Origin: Hedera helix
Taxonomy: Eukaryota; Streptophyta; Magnoliopsida; Apiales; Araliaceae
NCBI GenBank assembly: GCA_947179155.2
Contig: OX359264.1
Location: 61,219,202 to 61,283,201 of the forward strand
Direction of reading: 5' to 3'
Length of the DNA stretch: 64,000 bases
Both the position numbers and the translations under genes were made by a program. Below the pieces are notes generated by a model, which saw only the letters and a list, made by a program, of their open reading frames with translations, did not search any database and was not told the origin of the DNA. This document shows, in pieces, positions 24,190 to 34,886 of the stretch; positions within the stretch are counted from its first letter, which is position 1; the number at the start of each line of letters is the position of its first letter.

Positions 24190-27100
24190 CTAACACTGCA
24201 CCCCTCTACGACAAGAAAGAGTACCAGCACCAGAAGTAAGAGAGCCAACCAAGGAAGAGGATTTTGCCCCTAAGCTCGAGGCCCTGACGTAGCTGGCTGC
24301 AGCTCCAGCTCCAGATGGAATGAAGTATGCTCCGTTCAGCATTAAGTCTCCTTCTGATCTCCAATTCCAGTGCCTCCACCTATGCGTATTGAGATCAACT
24401 CTCTTGGTCACCTGCATTTTCACACCAGTCAGCCAAAAATTTACACTACAAATCCACGATTAATCATCTTCATTATTTTTGTAACAAAACGCTGTTTTTT
24501 CAACGGACCTCTTTGGCAAAAGGGTTTGCAGGAGCAAGATATCTGTTGCCCTGGCTGTTAATGGTGGGATCAGCGCTGCCTCCAATAGCATACATTTCCC
24601 AGTGAGTATAGTCATTGTTCACCACATGAAAATACCCATGCCTACACCTGCACATCAGTATATAATTCAAAAGTTTAGATGAGTAAAAATCATAATGAAA
24701 ATCCTTATTCCCAAGTGACTGTGTGTTGTTTTACCTTGGCATTCTCTGGATAAGACCCTCTCCAAAATGGTTGTAAGCAATTGTCACCTGCATAATCTTA
24801 TCTCGTGTATATGAATCGCTGTGGCCTAATAGCATCACCTGTTCATGATTTTTTTACTAGTATCAGACTTTGAAATAGGTAAAAAAATAAATTGAATGCA
24901 AGTGTTAGAAGTCTAAGATAACGAGTCAAAACGTAGTTTACCTCGTTGTGATGAGTGAAATAATTGTTAGAGATGGTAATTGCAGTTGATCCCATAATAG
25001 CATCAATAAGGCCATCAGGACAATTGGAGAGAGAATTGTGATCGATCCAAATGTGGCTTGATCCAAAAATAGAAATGCCATCGCCATCAGCCATTGTCCT
25101 CCAACCATAATGACTTGGTGAGCTTCTAACCATGGCATTGCCAGTGCGCTTGCAGTCATGAATGTTTAGACCATGAATAATGACATTAGTGATGAACTGG
25201 ATCGTGATGCAACCCCCATTGGCAATGTGGACAGAGTGTCCACGAGCATCGATAGTCTTGAAACTGCTCATTATCAACTCTTGCTTTAGTGTGATCACCA
25301 TGCTCCGTTTAAAGACAATCCATAGAGGCTCGTCCTGGATTACAGCATGACGGAGGGTACCAGTTCTGGGAGTTACAGGGTCATCATCATTTGGGTCTGT
25401 GACCTCGTAATACTTGCCATCACGGCCACCAACAGCGCTGCGTCCAAAGCCAATGGCACAGTCAGCAAGGCGCTTGCGGTTGCCATCCCAATTGCTGTCG
25501 CAACGCCAGCAGTCATCAATAGGATTGCCTGTCCCGCATGAGAAGAAACCCAACTTCCTCCTTTCAGTGCTATTGCGAATGGCCCTGTATATTTCAAACT
25601 CTTCTATTAGTTTGTATGGTTTTATACTTTGTTCTGCATCATTCAAACTGTCTATTAGTTATGTTGCATTGCTATTATGTTTGTTACATTGATACAACAA
25701 TGCATCTTGTATGAAGAGAGGCAAAAGAACTATGCCTCGTCAAATTCATCATGGACGATTGGTATTCCCTCATAGTGGTATACTCTTCACAGACGGATCT
25801 GTCTGTACAACTTTCACGCAGGCCAACTAAAAGCTTGTTGGATTGTCCAGGAGGGAAGAAGGATGAAGAATCTACTTCAGATCACCTGCCCCAACCCGTA
25901 TCTCGTCACTTGTCTCATCTCATGATGCTAGGTGATCCTCATCTTTATAACAATACATGTGATGTAACCGGGGATATGACAAAGAGTGTGACAGACATCG
26001 AGTTATTAAAGATTGGAAAATTTGCTTTACAAGAATAAAGTTTGAAAATTGGGTCTACCAATTGTGGAATGGCATCCTGCCACAAGTTTATTATGCAGAA
26101 CTTTTTTTTTTTTTTTTTGATGTTTTATTTCACCTTCATTCAAATCTTTTAATATTTGACGTTATAGTATTTTAGCGATTAATATTGAATGTTTGTACCT
26201 TGTGCAGCGCATATTGTAATTTACATTCCAATATACAATACGTAAGCAATAAGATACAACATATAATATTTAGCACAAAAAAAAACATGTAATGTCAGTT
26301 GCTGAAATAAAAATATCTACATTCCGAGACCAATGTATGACATTATATACTGTACCGCCACTTTTAGGATCCAAGGAATTCCGTTATTCTGTATGATGAG
26401 GCGAACAGACTTAAATAAGCATTATTAGTATACGGATGGATGACTACAGGGTACAGTCCATACGGAAACTAAAATCATTTTCTTGGTACAGATTTTGCTG
26501 GAAAAATAAATGCATAAGGTGAGGAGGATTAACTCTTGAAGTGGTGTCGGTGGGGTGTGGTTAGTCTTCAATAATAAATCGGGAAGTCATTAATACTGCC
26601 AAAGTTAACCCAGATATGATCTTATCTATTTAGCCAGGGAACAAAACTTATATGACCCACCCCCTCTTGTTGGTACACTGCAATTCAGTATAATAATTGT
26701 TCTGGTTAAATGTACCGGCTCTTTACTATTGGATAGGTTTAAGGATATAAAATTAAATATTATATTTATTTTAATTATTAAAAAAATAAGATATGATATA
26801 AATCTTAATATCATATTCTACTATTTAATTATTAAGATAAATATAATATTCAGATGTTGTACAGTTATATTTATTATTTATTACAAGATCATTGTACAGT
26901 TAATGTGATAATGATTTTCTTCAAATATATTCCTATGAAATTGAAGCTTGTTTTTGTTAAAAAGATGGAGCCAATTCAGTTTGATATTTACATCGAATTT
27001 GCTTTTTGTAGATTACAATACTTGGTTTTTGAATAGAGACCATAGTCGAAAGACATGTTGTATCAAAAGCATAAGCATGCAACGTAAGAAGTTTAAGTAA

Positions 27101-29031
27101 AGGCGTTATAAAGGCAATCAAATTGACTTAATTAGCTCCCACGAAACAAAACCATCAAGTAAACAAACATAATATCTATAAATGTACGTAAAAATCTGGC
27201 ATAAATTAGGGTGTAAAAAAGTTGCAATAAATTAAATGCGTGCGTGATGTGCGGATCTGCAAACAGGAACATGTGGATTTGCTGTAAAGGAGAAGATGGA
27301 AGATGGAAAATCCATGCAATATTAGAAAATGACATGGGCTCACTGATTCCCTTCCAACTCCCAAGCCACACTTACGATTGTGATTAACATATTTGTTGCC
27401 ATAATGACAAAATACCACAGCGTTATTATTTAATTTTTTTAATTAATGTAAAATTTTTGGGTTCATGCGAGGAACGAAAGCCCCCCAAAACTAAATTACT
27501 GCAAGAAGGAATCGCCCCCAAACACCAGCCTGATCGCCTGCAAAGATGCTTATAAGAGGAGAGCCTGGCGGATCTTTTAAGAAGGAATTTTTTTTCCTAA
27601 ATTTGATATTTTTACATGAATTTTTTTAATATTTTTGTAGAATTTTCTCTTATAAAAACATAAAGTTCGTCTCCATTTTAAGGAGGATCATATGAAAAAA
27701 CAGTGTTCTTCTAATTAAATTTATAATTTTTTAATAGATTAGAACGAATCCTACTTTTCACCCTTTCACACTGTATTTAAATATACCAAACATCAAATAA
27801 AAAAATTTTTATTCTAGGATAACATACGATTTAATACGGAGAACAATTAATGTACGGTCATGTGAGTTACTCATCTCCCAAGAGGATCATTAAATGAAAC
27901 AAATGGATTTCCCGGGAAGGGAATGAACCATTCTTCATCAAGAACAATTAAATTAGTCCTTGCAAGTACACTATACACCTCACATTTTTATAAAAAATAT
28001 AAATTGATAAATACATTTTTATAATTAAGCTCTACTTTAAAAATATTCCACTCTAATTTAATCTTATCAATAATCATAAAAGTTGAAATACATGTATCAT
28101 CCTCTCCCGTCAATTAATAATTATAAACATATATAAATAGACTTACATTTCAACCATTGCCGCGATTGCCTCAGGATCGTCTACTGCATGCTCATGCCTC
28201 ACCTCAGCTTCTTCAACTATTCTGAAAATTATATCCACGCAGCACCGACACTGTTAACTTAATAATGGAGGAATTGTTATTATTTTATGATAATTTCACC
28301 AGTCATAAAATCAATTTGTTAATTGCATGTTTTTAAAATTCAGGGTATAATGCTTAAAAGTCGCCATATTTTTGCCCATTAGTAATTAGGAAATGATCCA
28401 AAGTAAGGTTGCATAAAGGTCTCGCACGTGAGATGATTCTGTATATAATCAAAGAGCGAATATATCTGGGGAAAAAACACTTCTCCAGACTAGGATTGTC
28501 ATAAAAAAAACGTAACGAGATAATATATTCAGATATTTGAGATCCAATTTGAACGGCTAGGATTGTCATAAAAAAACTAACTACATACTTGTCCGCAGAC
28601 ATTGTGGTGTTACTCGAGCTCTGCAATTGAATAATTTCTTCAGCTCTGCAAACACGAATAAAGTTATGAATCCTAGAAAGTAAATAATACTCAAATCGTT
28701 AATGCTTAGAATCAGAACATACATTGGGTGAACAATAGCTATCAAACGCCAATAAAATTTGTAGATACAAAAATATATAGCATTTGATTGAAACAGAGTT
28801 GGTTTGAAGTAATTCCCGCCGATTTTAGCCCAAATCTATGTTAATTTTCAAATTCGAGATCTGAGAAATGCTCTTAGAACAGAGAACTCAGAAATTTATA
28901 TACTGCAAAATGCTTCAAAAGTGTGTTGATTTAATTAAATACCTTGATTTTCGAAGCTCGTCAGTCTTCAATGCAGCATTCGCACTGACAAACAACAACA
29001 AAAGCCAACAAAGAGCGAATACTACCGCCAT
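24190..29031 (-). CDS. Secreted pectate lyase (polysaccharide lyase family 1)
   Basis: Cleaves de-esterified homogalacturonan in the cell wall by beta-elimination, with Ca2+. Exons on the minus strand: 29031-28943, 28645-28589, 28221-28147, 25584-24942, 24838-24735, 24647-24509 and 24411-24190; 1329 nt, 442 aa plus stop. All junctions are GT-AG and in phase. The signal peptide (MAVVFALCWLLLLFVSANA) covers about 1-19. The mature part has FFSCGTGNPIDDCWRCD and GKYYEVTDPNDDDPVTP. The PL1 core WIDHNSLSNCPDGLID is at about 253-268 and STAITISNN at about 273-281. The catalytic-type RxPxxR motif (RMPRCR) is at about 320-325, and the C-terminal GAGASYVRASS-like segment is intact. Intron 3 is unusually long (28146-25585, 2562 bp). 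Intron 6 begins gtccgt, a weak donor. The order ABI3-TMKL1-pectate lyase matches Arabidopsis. Confidence 0.95.
25751..26038 (+). other. Unexplained 95-codon ORF inside pectate lyase intron 3, antisense
   Basis: An ATG at 25751 opens 95 codons on the strand opposite to the host gene, including GGKKDEESTSDHLPQPVSRH and DMTKSVTDIELLKIGKFALQ. Base composition is less AT-rich than the rest of the intron. A homopolymer T run follows at 26102-26119. It may be a fragment delivered with a retroposed or captured sequence. No family was recognised, and chance is possible. Confidence 0.25.
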
Positions 29032-29152
29032 TGTCACTTCAGACTTTCTCTCTCAAGATCAGAGCTGTGAAAATGGCGGATTCTCTCTCTAAAATTGTTA
29101 TGAATAAAAGAAGAGAGGAAATGGAGCCAAATAAAACTTCAAGGCAGTACTC

Positions 29153-29160
29153 CTTTTATA
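29153..29160 (-). promoter_or_regulatory. TATA box of the pectate lyase gene
   Basis: The minus strand reads tataaaag (within cctataaaagga) about 122 bases upstream of the ATG at 29031. It is a canonical plant TATA box and would give a leader of about 90 bases. Confidence 0.65.
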
Positions 29161-29896
29161 GGTAGGAGAAATGAAAAAAGGAAAACGAAAGCGGGAGCCT
29201 AACTTATCTCTGTTTTAACCACGGTTAGTTGGTTAAGTTAATTCTACACACCGCTAAATACGACGTAACCACACACCCAACTAACTGCCACTCTAACGAA
29301 CCAAGAATTAAGCCCTTCTCACGAGTCAACTGCGTCGGTAGGTTGCCGATCAGTCTCGACATTTGAACTGTATAAATTGTAGAGTTAAAAGTCACCGTGC
29401 GGAGGTGGTGTTCACGTGGAGAAAACACAGGGCCAACAAATTGAGCCGTATAGGATGTATTTGTCTGGTTACTTAATGGTTTCGTCGTTGTTGTGAGGAC
29501 TGACGGAGACTGAGTGAATAGAGGTACTTCCGTAAACCAGCCCCGCGAAGTCACTGGTTGGTGTCGGAAAAAGACATAAATAATGACGTTTTATGATAAT
29601 TTATACAATAATTTTTGTAAAAAATACTAAGACCCGCCATATAAGTCGTGGGTCCTATTATTTTTTGTAAAAATTATTGATAAAATCATTAACAAGATCA
29701 TTAGACATAACAAAACTCGTTAGTGTCCGAATGAAAATTTTCCCTTTTTTTTGTTATCCTCTCTCCTTTTTTCTCAAAATAATAATAATAAAATATTTAC
29801 CACATGTATCTTAAGCAAATCTTAAAAAGTCGAAATTCTATCATTTTTAGACACAGAAAGAGGAGAGGATCGATCACACTTTACAAATAACTTAAA
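29161..29896. other. Pectate lyase upstream region
   Basis: This is the promoter side of the pectate lyase gene. A 109-codon minus-strand ORF at 29225-29554 lies in the likely promoter and shows no recognisable protein features, so it was not called. No other structure was identified. Confidence 0.4.
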
Positions 29897-30200
29897 CTCT
29901 CTCTTTTTTATTATATAAGTCATTTAAAATATAATCAAATATATTAATTTTTTTTATTACTATTAATATTAAATAATTAACATTAATTAAAATTTTTATT
30001 ATTATCTATACATTAATTAATTACTCATCCTCATCTCTCTTTTAATTATTCTATTTTTAAAGATAAAATATAAAATGATTAGATTATTTCTCCTAGATAT
30101 ATATAAAATATTTTATATTGAAAATAAATTTATTTTTTAAAATAATTTATATAATAAAATAAATTTATTTTTTAAAATAATTTATATAATAAAAAAGAGA
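29897..30200. mobile_element. Stowaway-like MITE B, copy 1
   Basis: The left end ctctctcttttttattatat is matched in inverted form at the right end (aataaaaaagaga). It is the same family as 31303-31577, sharing tattatataagtc(a/g)ttt, ttaaataattaac and further blocks. It carries an internal duplication of about 40 bp (aataaatttattttttaaaa units at about 30120-30190). No ORF. The target TA is blurred on the left. Confidence 0.55.
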
Positions 30201-31302
30201 TAATAGTATGGATATATGTATGTTTCAAGTACGTTACTACATCGGATGGATGTTAATTGAGTTCTTGTTTGGATCGGCCGACCATTCACTACCACAACTG
30301 CGCTGGCGAATGGTGTTGAAGAATGAATTAATCACCGCCCCGTTTTTCTATAAATGGTAAGTAAAAACATTACTAACGGTCACATCAGACAGTTTTCCAA
30401 ATCGGTCCAACTCACCCGCCAGTATATTCATTTTTTTCCATTACTTAATTTGTCTTGTAATTTCTCAAAAAATATAAAAATAAAAACCTCCCTCTTCTAT
30501 AAATATTATTTTTACTCTAATAATATTAACTACCACCATATTATTACTTCCTCAATCTCAAAATGACAGTTTCATAAGTAAATAAATAATTTAATATTGT
30601 GGGAACATCCTTAGTACATAGAAGTAATAATAGCAGTGATTTTAGACAAATGAAACACCAGTAATATTATCCCGAAAGTCTTTGACCCGAGTGATTTATC
30701 AATGAAATTGAGTAATTTAACCTTGACAAAATCAAGTTGAAAGTGTGTGGTGTGTGTTTAAATTTAAGTTTAAACTAAGTATTCTTCTTGTGTTTACTTT
30801 CCCGAAATGCTGCACCAATTTGTTAAGTCTCGCCAACTATAAAACTCTTATAAAACTCCCATATTTATTATTATAGGAAAATCCGATTGAGATACTAGCA
30901 TGTAATTTGGAGGAAGGTATTTGTTTAGTCATTTTGCATAATTTTAAAAGTCAAAATTTGTGTGAATTTATTTTTAAATTTTAATTTGTGCAAAGATTAA
31001 TACTGTAAATTTCTTAAAAAATATTATTAAGTACAAAATTATTATATTTTAAAAACCAAAATAAATTCAAAATATAATTTAAATATTACAAGTTAATTAG
31101 AAGAATCAAACTCAAAAGGAAGGACAAGACCATCCCCCTGAATTGTTAACTTGAGTGTTGAATGTTAAAATACAGAATATCACTACTAACAATTAGTAGT
31201 ATTAGTAAATGATCATTGTCTGCTAGTTGCAACTTGCAGTTGGCCACCTTGGACTCTTCCTACCATTATTTTTCCTAGTTTTTTGAAATTAAAAAAATAA
31301 TA
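30201..31302. other. Intergenic
   Basis: AT-rich sequence between two copies of MITE B. No gene, RNA or repeat was recognised. Confidence 0.4.
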
Positions 31303-31577
31303 CTTTCTTATTTTTATTATATAAGTCGTTTAAGAGATAATCGCATATATTAAGAAAATTCATTAATTCTAATGTTAAATAATTAACGTTGGTTTGACAT
31401 TTCACTATTATCAATGCACTAAAAATTACTCTTCCTCATTTCTCTCAATTATTTTATTTTTTTAGGGGTAAATTAAGAAATGATTAAAAAAAATTTATCT
31501 TAAATATATATGTAAAACGTCTTATATTATGAGAAAAAAATTCTTTTAAAACGATTTATGTAATAAAAATGAGGGAG
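31303..31577. mobile_element. Stowaway-like MITE B, copy 2
   Basis: A 275-bp element with inverted termini ctttcttatttttattatat and, from the other end, ctccctcatttttattacat. It is flanked on both sides by TA (31301-31302 and 31578-31579), the target duplication expected of Tc1/mariner-type Stowaway MITEs. No coding capacity. It is more than 1 kb from the related copy at 29897. Confidence 0.7.
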
Positions 31578-31579
31578 TA

Positions 31580-33449
31580 ATAATTTTTACATATCTCAAA
31601 CTGAGAAATAAATTTGTTACATCCTTGGACAATATGTATTAATCACACTAAACCTAACACGTACTAGCAGAAGATGTCATGGCTTTAACAACTGCTAAGC
31701 TAAATAGGCACTTTTCCTGAAAATTAAGTAGCCTAACCCCATGTTCAAACCAACCTAACTAGTTAGCTTTCCAATTTGACTTTGGCCTCCAAAACTTAAA
31801 ACTTCTTCAATCATGGCATCAATCTTTGGGATGCAAATTAAATCTGTTAACGTCTAATTTTTTACGCCCGCTTAAATCATCAAATAATGAACAGCATACA
31901 CAATAAATAACTGGATCATACCAAAAAGTTTGACGGTTTGGGCCGCCGGGATAATTCCGGTAAGAGAATAAGTACAGGTCAAAAGCGTAAACAATAGAGG
32001 GATGTAAATTTGTTAAAATAATAAAAACGTACTGATATTTTTTGTTATGTAATATAACGATGACTCCCAATTTTAACTGTATTTATACTTTTCTCAACAG
32101 TCTACTATCGCGCATCTGAGATCAATTAGGATTAAAAATCTTGACCAGAGTTTTATTGTGACTGCAACACATTATCTCGGGTCAATATTTATCCCTCCAA
32201 TACCAAAAATATAGTCTGATTAAGAATCATAAGTCAGTTTGGACTTTGACCCTCCTAATATATCAAACAACCAAAAGACACTGTAAAATAGGCCAACGCC
32301 TGCACCAAGCCATGAATAGTTGTGGACTAACACCGAATTCAGACCCTGAATAATTATATTCCAACAAAATCCATAAATTTGGTGTCTTACCAGATCGAAT
32401 TGAACAATATTGTGGCAAGGGATGCCAAATAATCTTTAGCTTGTGGTGAAGACCCCTAACTCGTAACTCTCCACTCTAAAAAATGAAGTTCTGTTAGATA
32501 ATTTTATTGGTCAATTAGTGAAATTCAAAATTGATTGTAATTTATTTGATTCTTACTAATAAAATAGTCAATATTATAAATTACTTAAAATTTAAATGAA
32601 TTCACATTACAATTTAAATTTTAGAATTGCAAAAATAGAGTAGAATCAAAGTTAATGGGTCTTTGTTTGTGAATAGAGAGACTACAAATAATAAGAACAA
32701 CTTGTTTGCTTTTAAGTTTTAAAATGTAAAGTAGGAAAACCGCAAAAATGAAAAATTAATTATAAATAAATAAAAAAAAGTAAGAAAAAAACTCCTACTT
32801 TCTACTTTGGTATGAGCCTTAGCTTTTTGTTAAGAAAGCATTACTGATCATTTTGAAGTTCATTTAGGTCACTTAACCATTTGACCATGTATTAGTGTGT
32901 GATTTTCTAATAATAAATCTATTAATAAGCACAATACACTTGGATCTCCTATATTATACTTTTCTTCCAATTTTATCAAATATATCATATTTTTATAATT
33001 TTAAATAGTATAACTTAAATTAACACCGATCAATTAATTTATAATATTAAGTAGTATAATTGTTTCAAAAATGAAACTAATCCGACACTTGTTCAACATT
33101 TGATGAACATATAAATTTTTAATTAAAATTTCAAAGGTTGAAAATTCTTTTAAACTTTTAACGGTGAAAATATTGTTAATGATTCCAAATTTTTTATAGA
33201 ATTAATCTTAATATCATCAAGAATTTATTAATATATTTTGATCATTACTATTAAAATTATTAAGATCAAATTATTGGTGTATATAAAATTGGAGAGCCAA
33301 ATTCGTATGGCATGTATTGGCCTTTACTGTGTTCCCTTCTTCAGATCAGAAATCTATTTAATGATCACTATGCATGGCATCTTTGCTCCTTATTGATCAG
33401 TCCCCTTCTTCATGTCAATGTATGGCGTGTAGTGCCCTCTATTGTGTCC
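31580..33449. other. Intergenic
   Basis: AT-rich, with no supported gene, RNA or array. Slightly less AT-rich from 33300, shortly before the hAT-like MITE. Confidence 0.4.
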
Positions 33450-33457
33450 CCTTCTTC

Positions 33458-33616
33458 CAGGGCCGGCCCTGAGGGGGTACAGAAGGGGCGACTGCACAAG
33501 GTCCTTAAATTCGGAGGCCCACAAATTGTGCTTTATATATTAATGTGAGAAAGGGCCTCTAATTTTTTTTTTTGCACAGGACCCCAATATAAATTGTGTT
33601 CTTAGGACTGACCCTG
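33458..33616. mobile_element. hAT-like MITE, 159 bp, with perfect 8-bp target duplication
   Basis: Termini are cagggccggccctga and, inverted from the other end, cagggtcagtcctaa. The element is flanked by ccttcttc at 33450-33457 and again at 33617-33624. An 8-bp duplication with CAGGG-type ends is diagnostic of hAT superfamily non-autonomous elements. There is no ORF beyond short chance frames. Confidence 0.85.
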
Positions 33617-33624
33617 CCTTCTTC

Positions 33625-34886
33625 GTATTAGATGATCAAACAGATGCTCCAACTTGCAAGTCTCTTTTTCCATCTCCTTATTTTATCTTATTTAATGTTC
33701 CCCTTGCCGGCTAGAAATCCACTCAACGGGCCGATGATAAATTAGACTCGTGAATACACTATAAATTACTTTTAAACTATTTTAATACTTCAACAAATAT
33801 TATTAGAGATCGAAAGCTTTAGTAAGAAAAGAGGAAAATTGAAAAAGGAAACAATAATTTTGGAAAATATACAACCTAAGATGTTGGAATATCAAATAAA
33901 ATAGGTCTTATAATTATAATATCAACTCCCGAAAGAAATATCACCAACCAATCCTTTTTTGTTCCATTTTTGCTCACTCAAGGAAAGAAAAAAAGAGATT
34001 TAAAGTTAGGGAATTGTTACTTTCTCGAGATAAATTTAATATTTCTATAAGATCTTATTTATTATTTATATGAGAGGAAACTTATGGAACTATTAAATTT
34101 ATTTATGAAAATATCAATTCCTTAAGGCTATATTTGTTTACAAAAAATATACTTAGAATTAGACTATTTGTATAAATTTAACACTATTTCAGACTATTTT
34201 ATTCAACGATGAGGGATTAATAGTCCTTTAAATAGTCATATAGACTATTTTTTTTCATTCTTTATGTGGGATTATAATCCCACGAAAAAATTAAAATTAA
34301 TAATCCCTCTCATTTTAAACTATTAAATGACTTTATAGAACTAATAGTCCAATATTAAAAGATTAATAATCCCTCACCAAATAATTAAATAATAAAAAAT
34401 AATATTAAATTAAAATAAATAGTTCAATTCTCAATATATTTTTTACAAATAAATATAGTTTTAAAGTTATATATTCATCTCTCTCCGTCTTCTTTTATAT
34501 CTTGTAAAACAACCACAACTTCCCAGTTGGCTAGTGTTCAACGTAATCCAACGTGCAATACACACTGGACCTAAAAGGAGACCAGTCAAAACTTGTTTCG
34601 GCTAAAATTCAAATCAAACTTAGTTCATGAATATATTTTTATCTTTCTTAAACCTTTCATTTAGGCATGTACCATGTTATATTCAGGAAGGGGCTTGGAG
34701 AATGGACAATAATGAGATAAAATGCTAAAAAATATATATATTGAAAGAAGAAAATTTCTTAATGAACAAATTAATACAACAATAAAGTTTTGATGGCAAC
34801 ATCAACTCTCTAATTACAATGTCAGAATGTGACAAAGTCAAGAATACACACATAGCTGTGACAACCTTCAACCAAACTTGTACTAT
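33625..34886. other. Intergenic, 3' of the glucosyltransferase gene
   Basis: AT-rich. The final 100-150 bases before 34887 are probably the 3' UTR of the minus-strand glucosyltransferase. No other gene was seen. Confidence 0.4.

Noticed and set aside
29225..29554. 109-codon minus-strand ORF upstream of pectate lyase
   Set aside because: It lies in the likely promoter, lacks any motif and would not join the pectate lyase frame.
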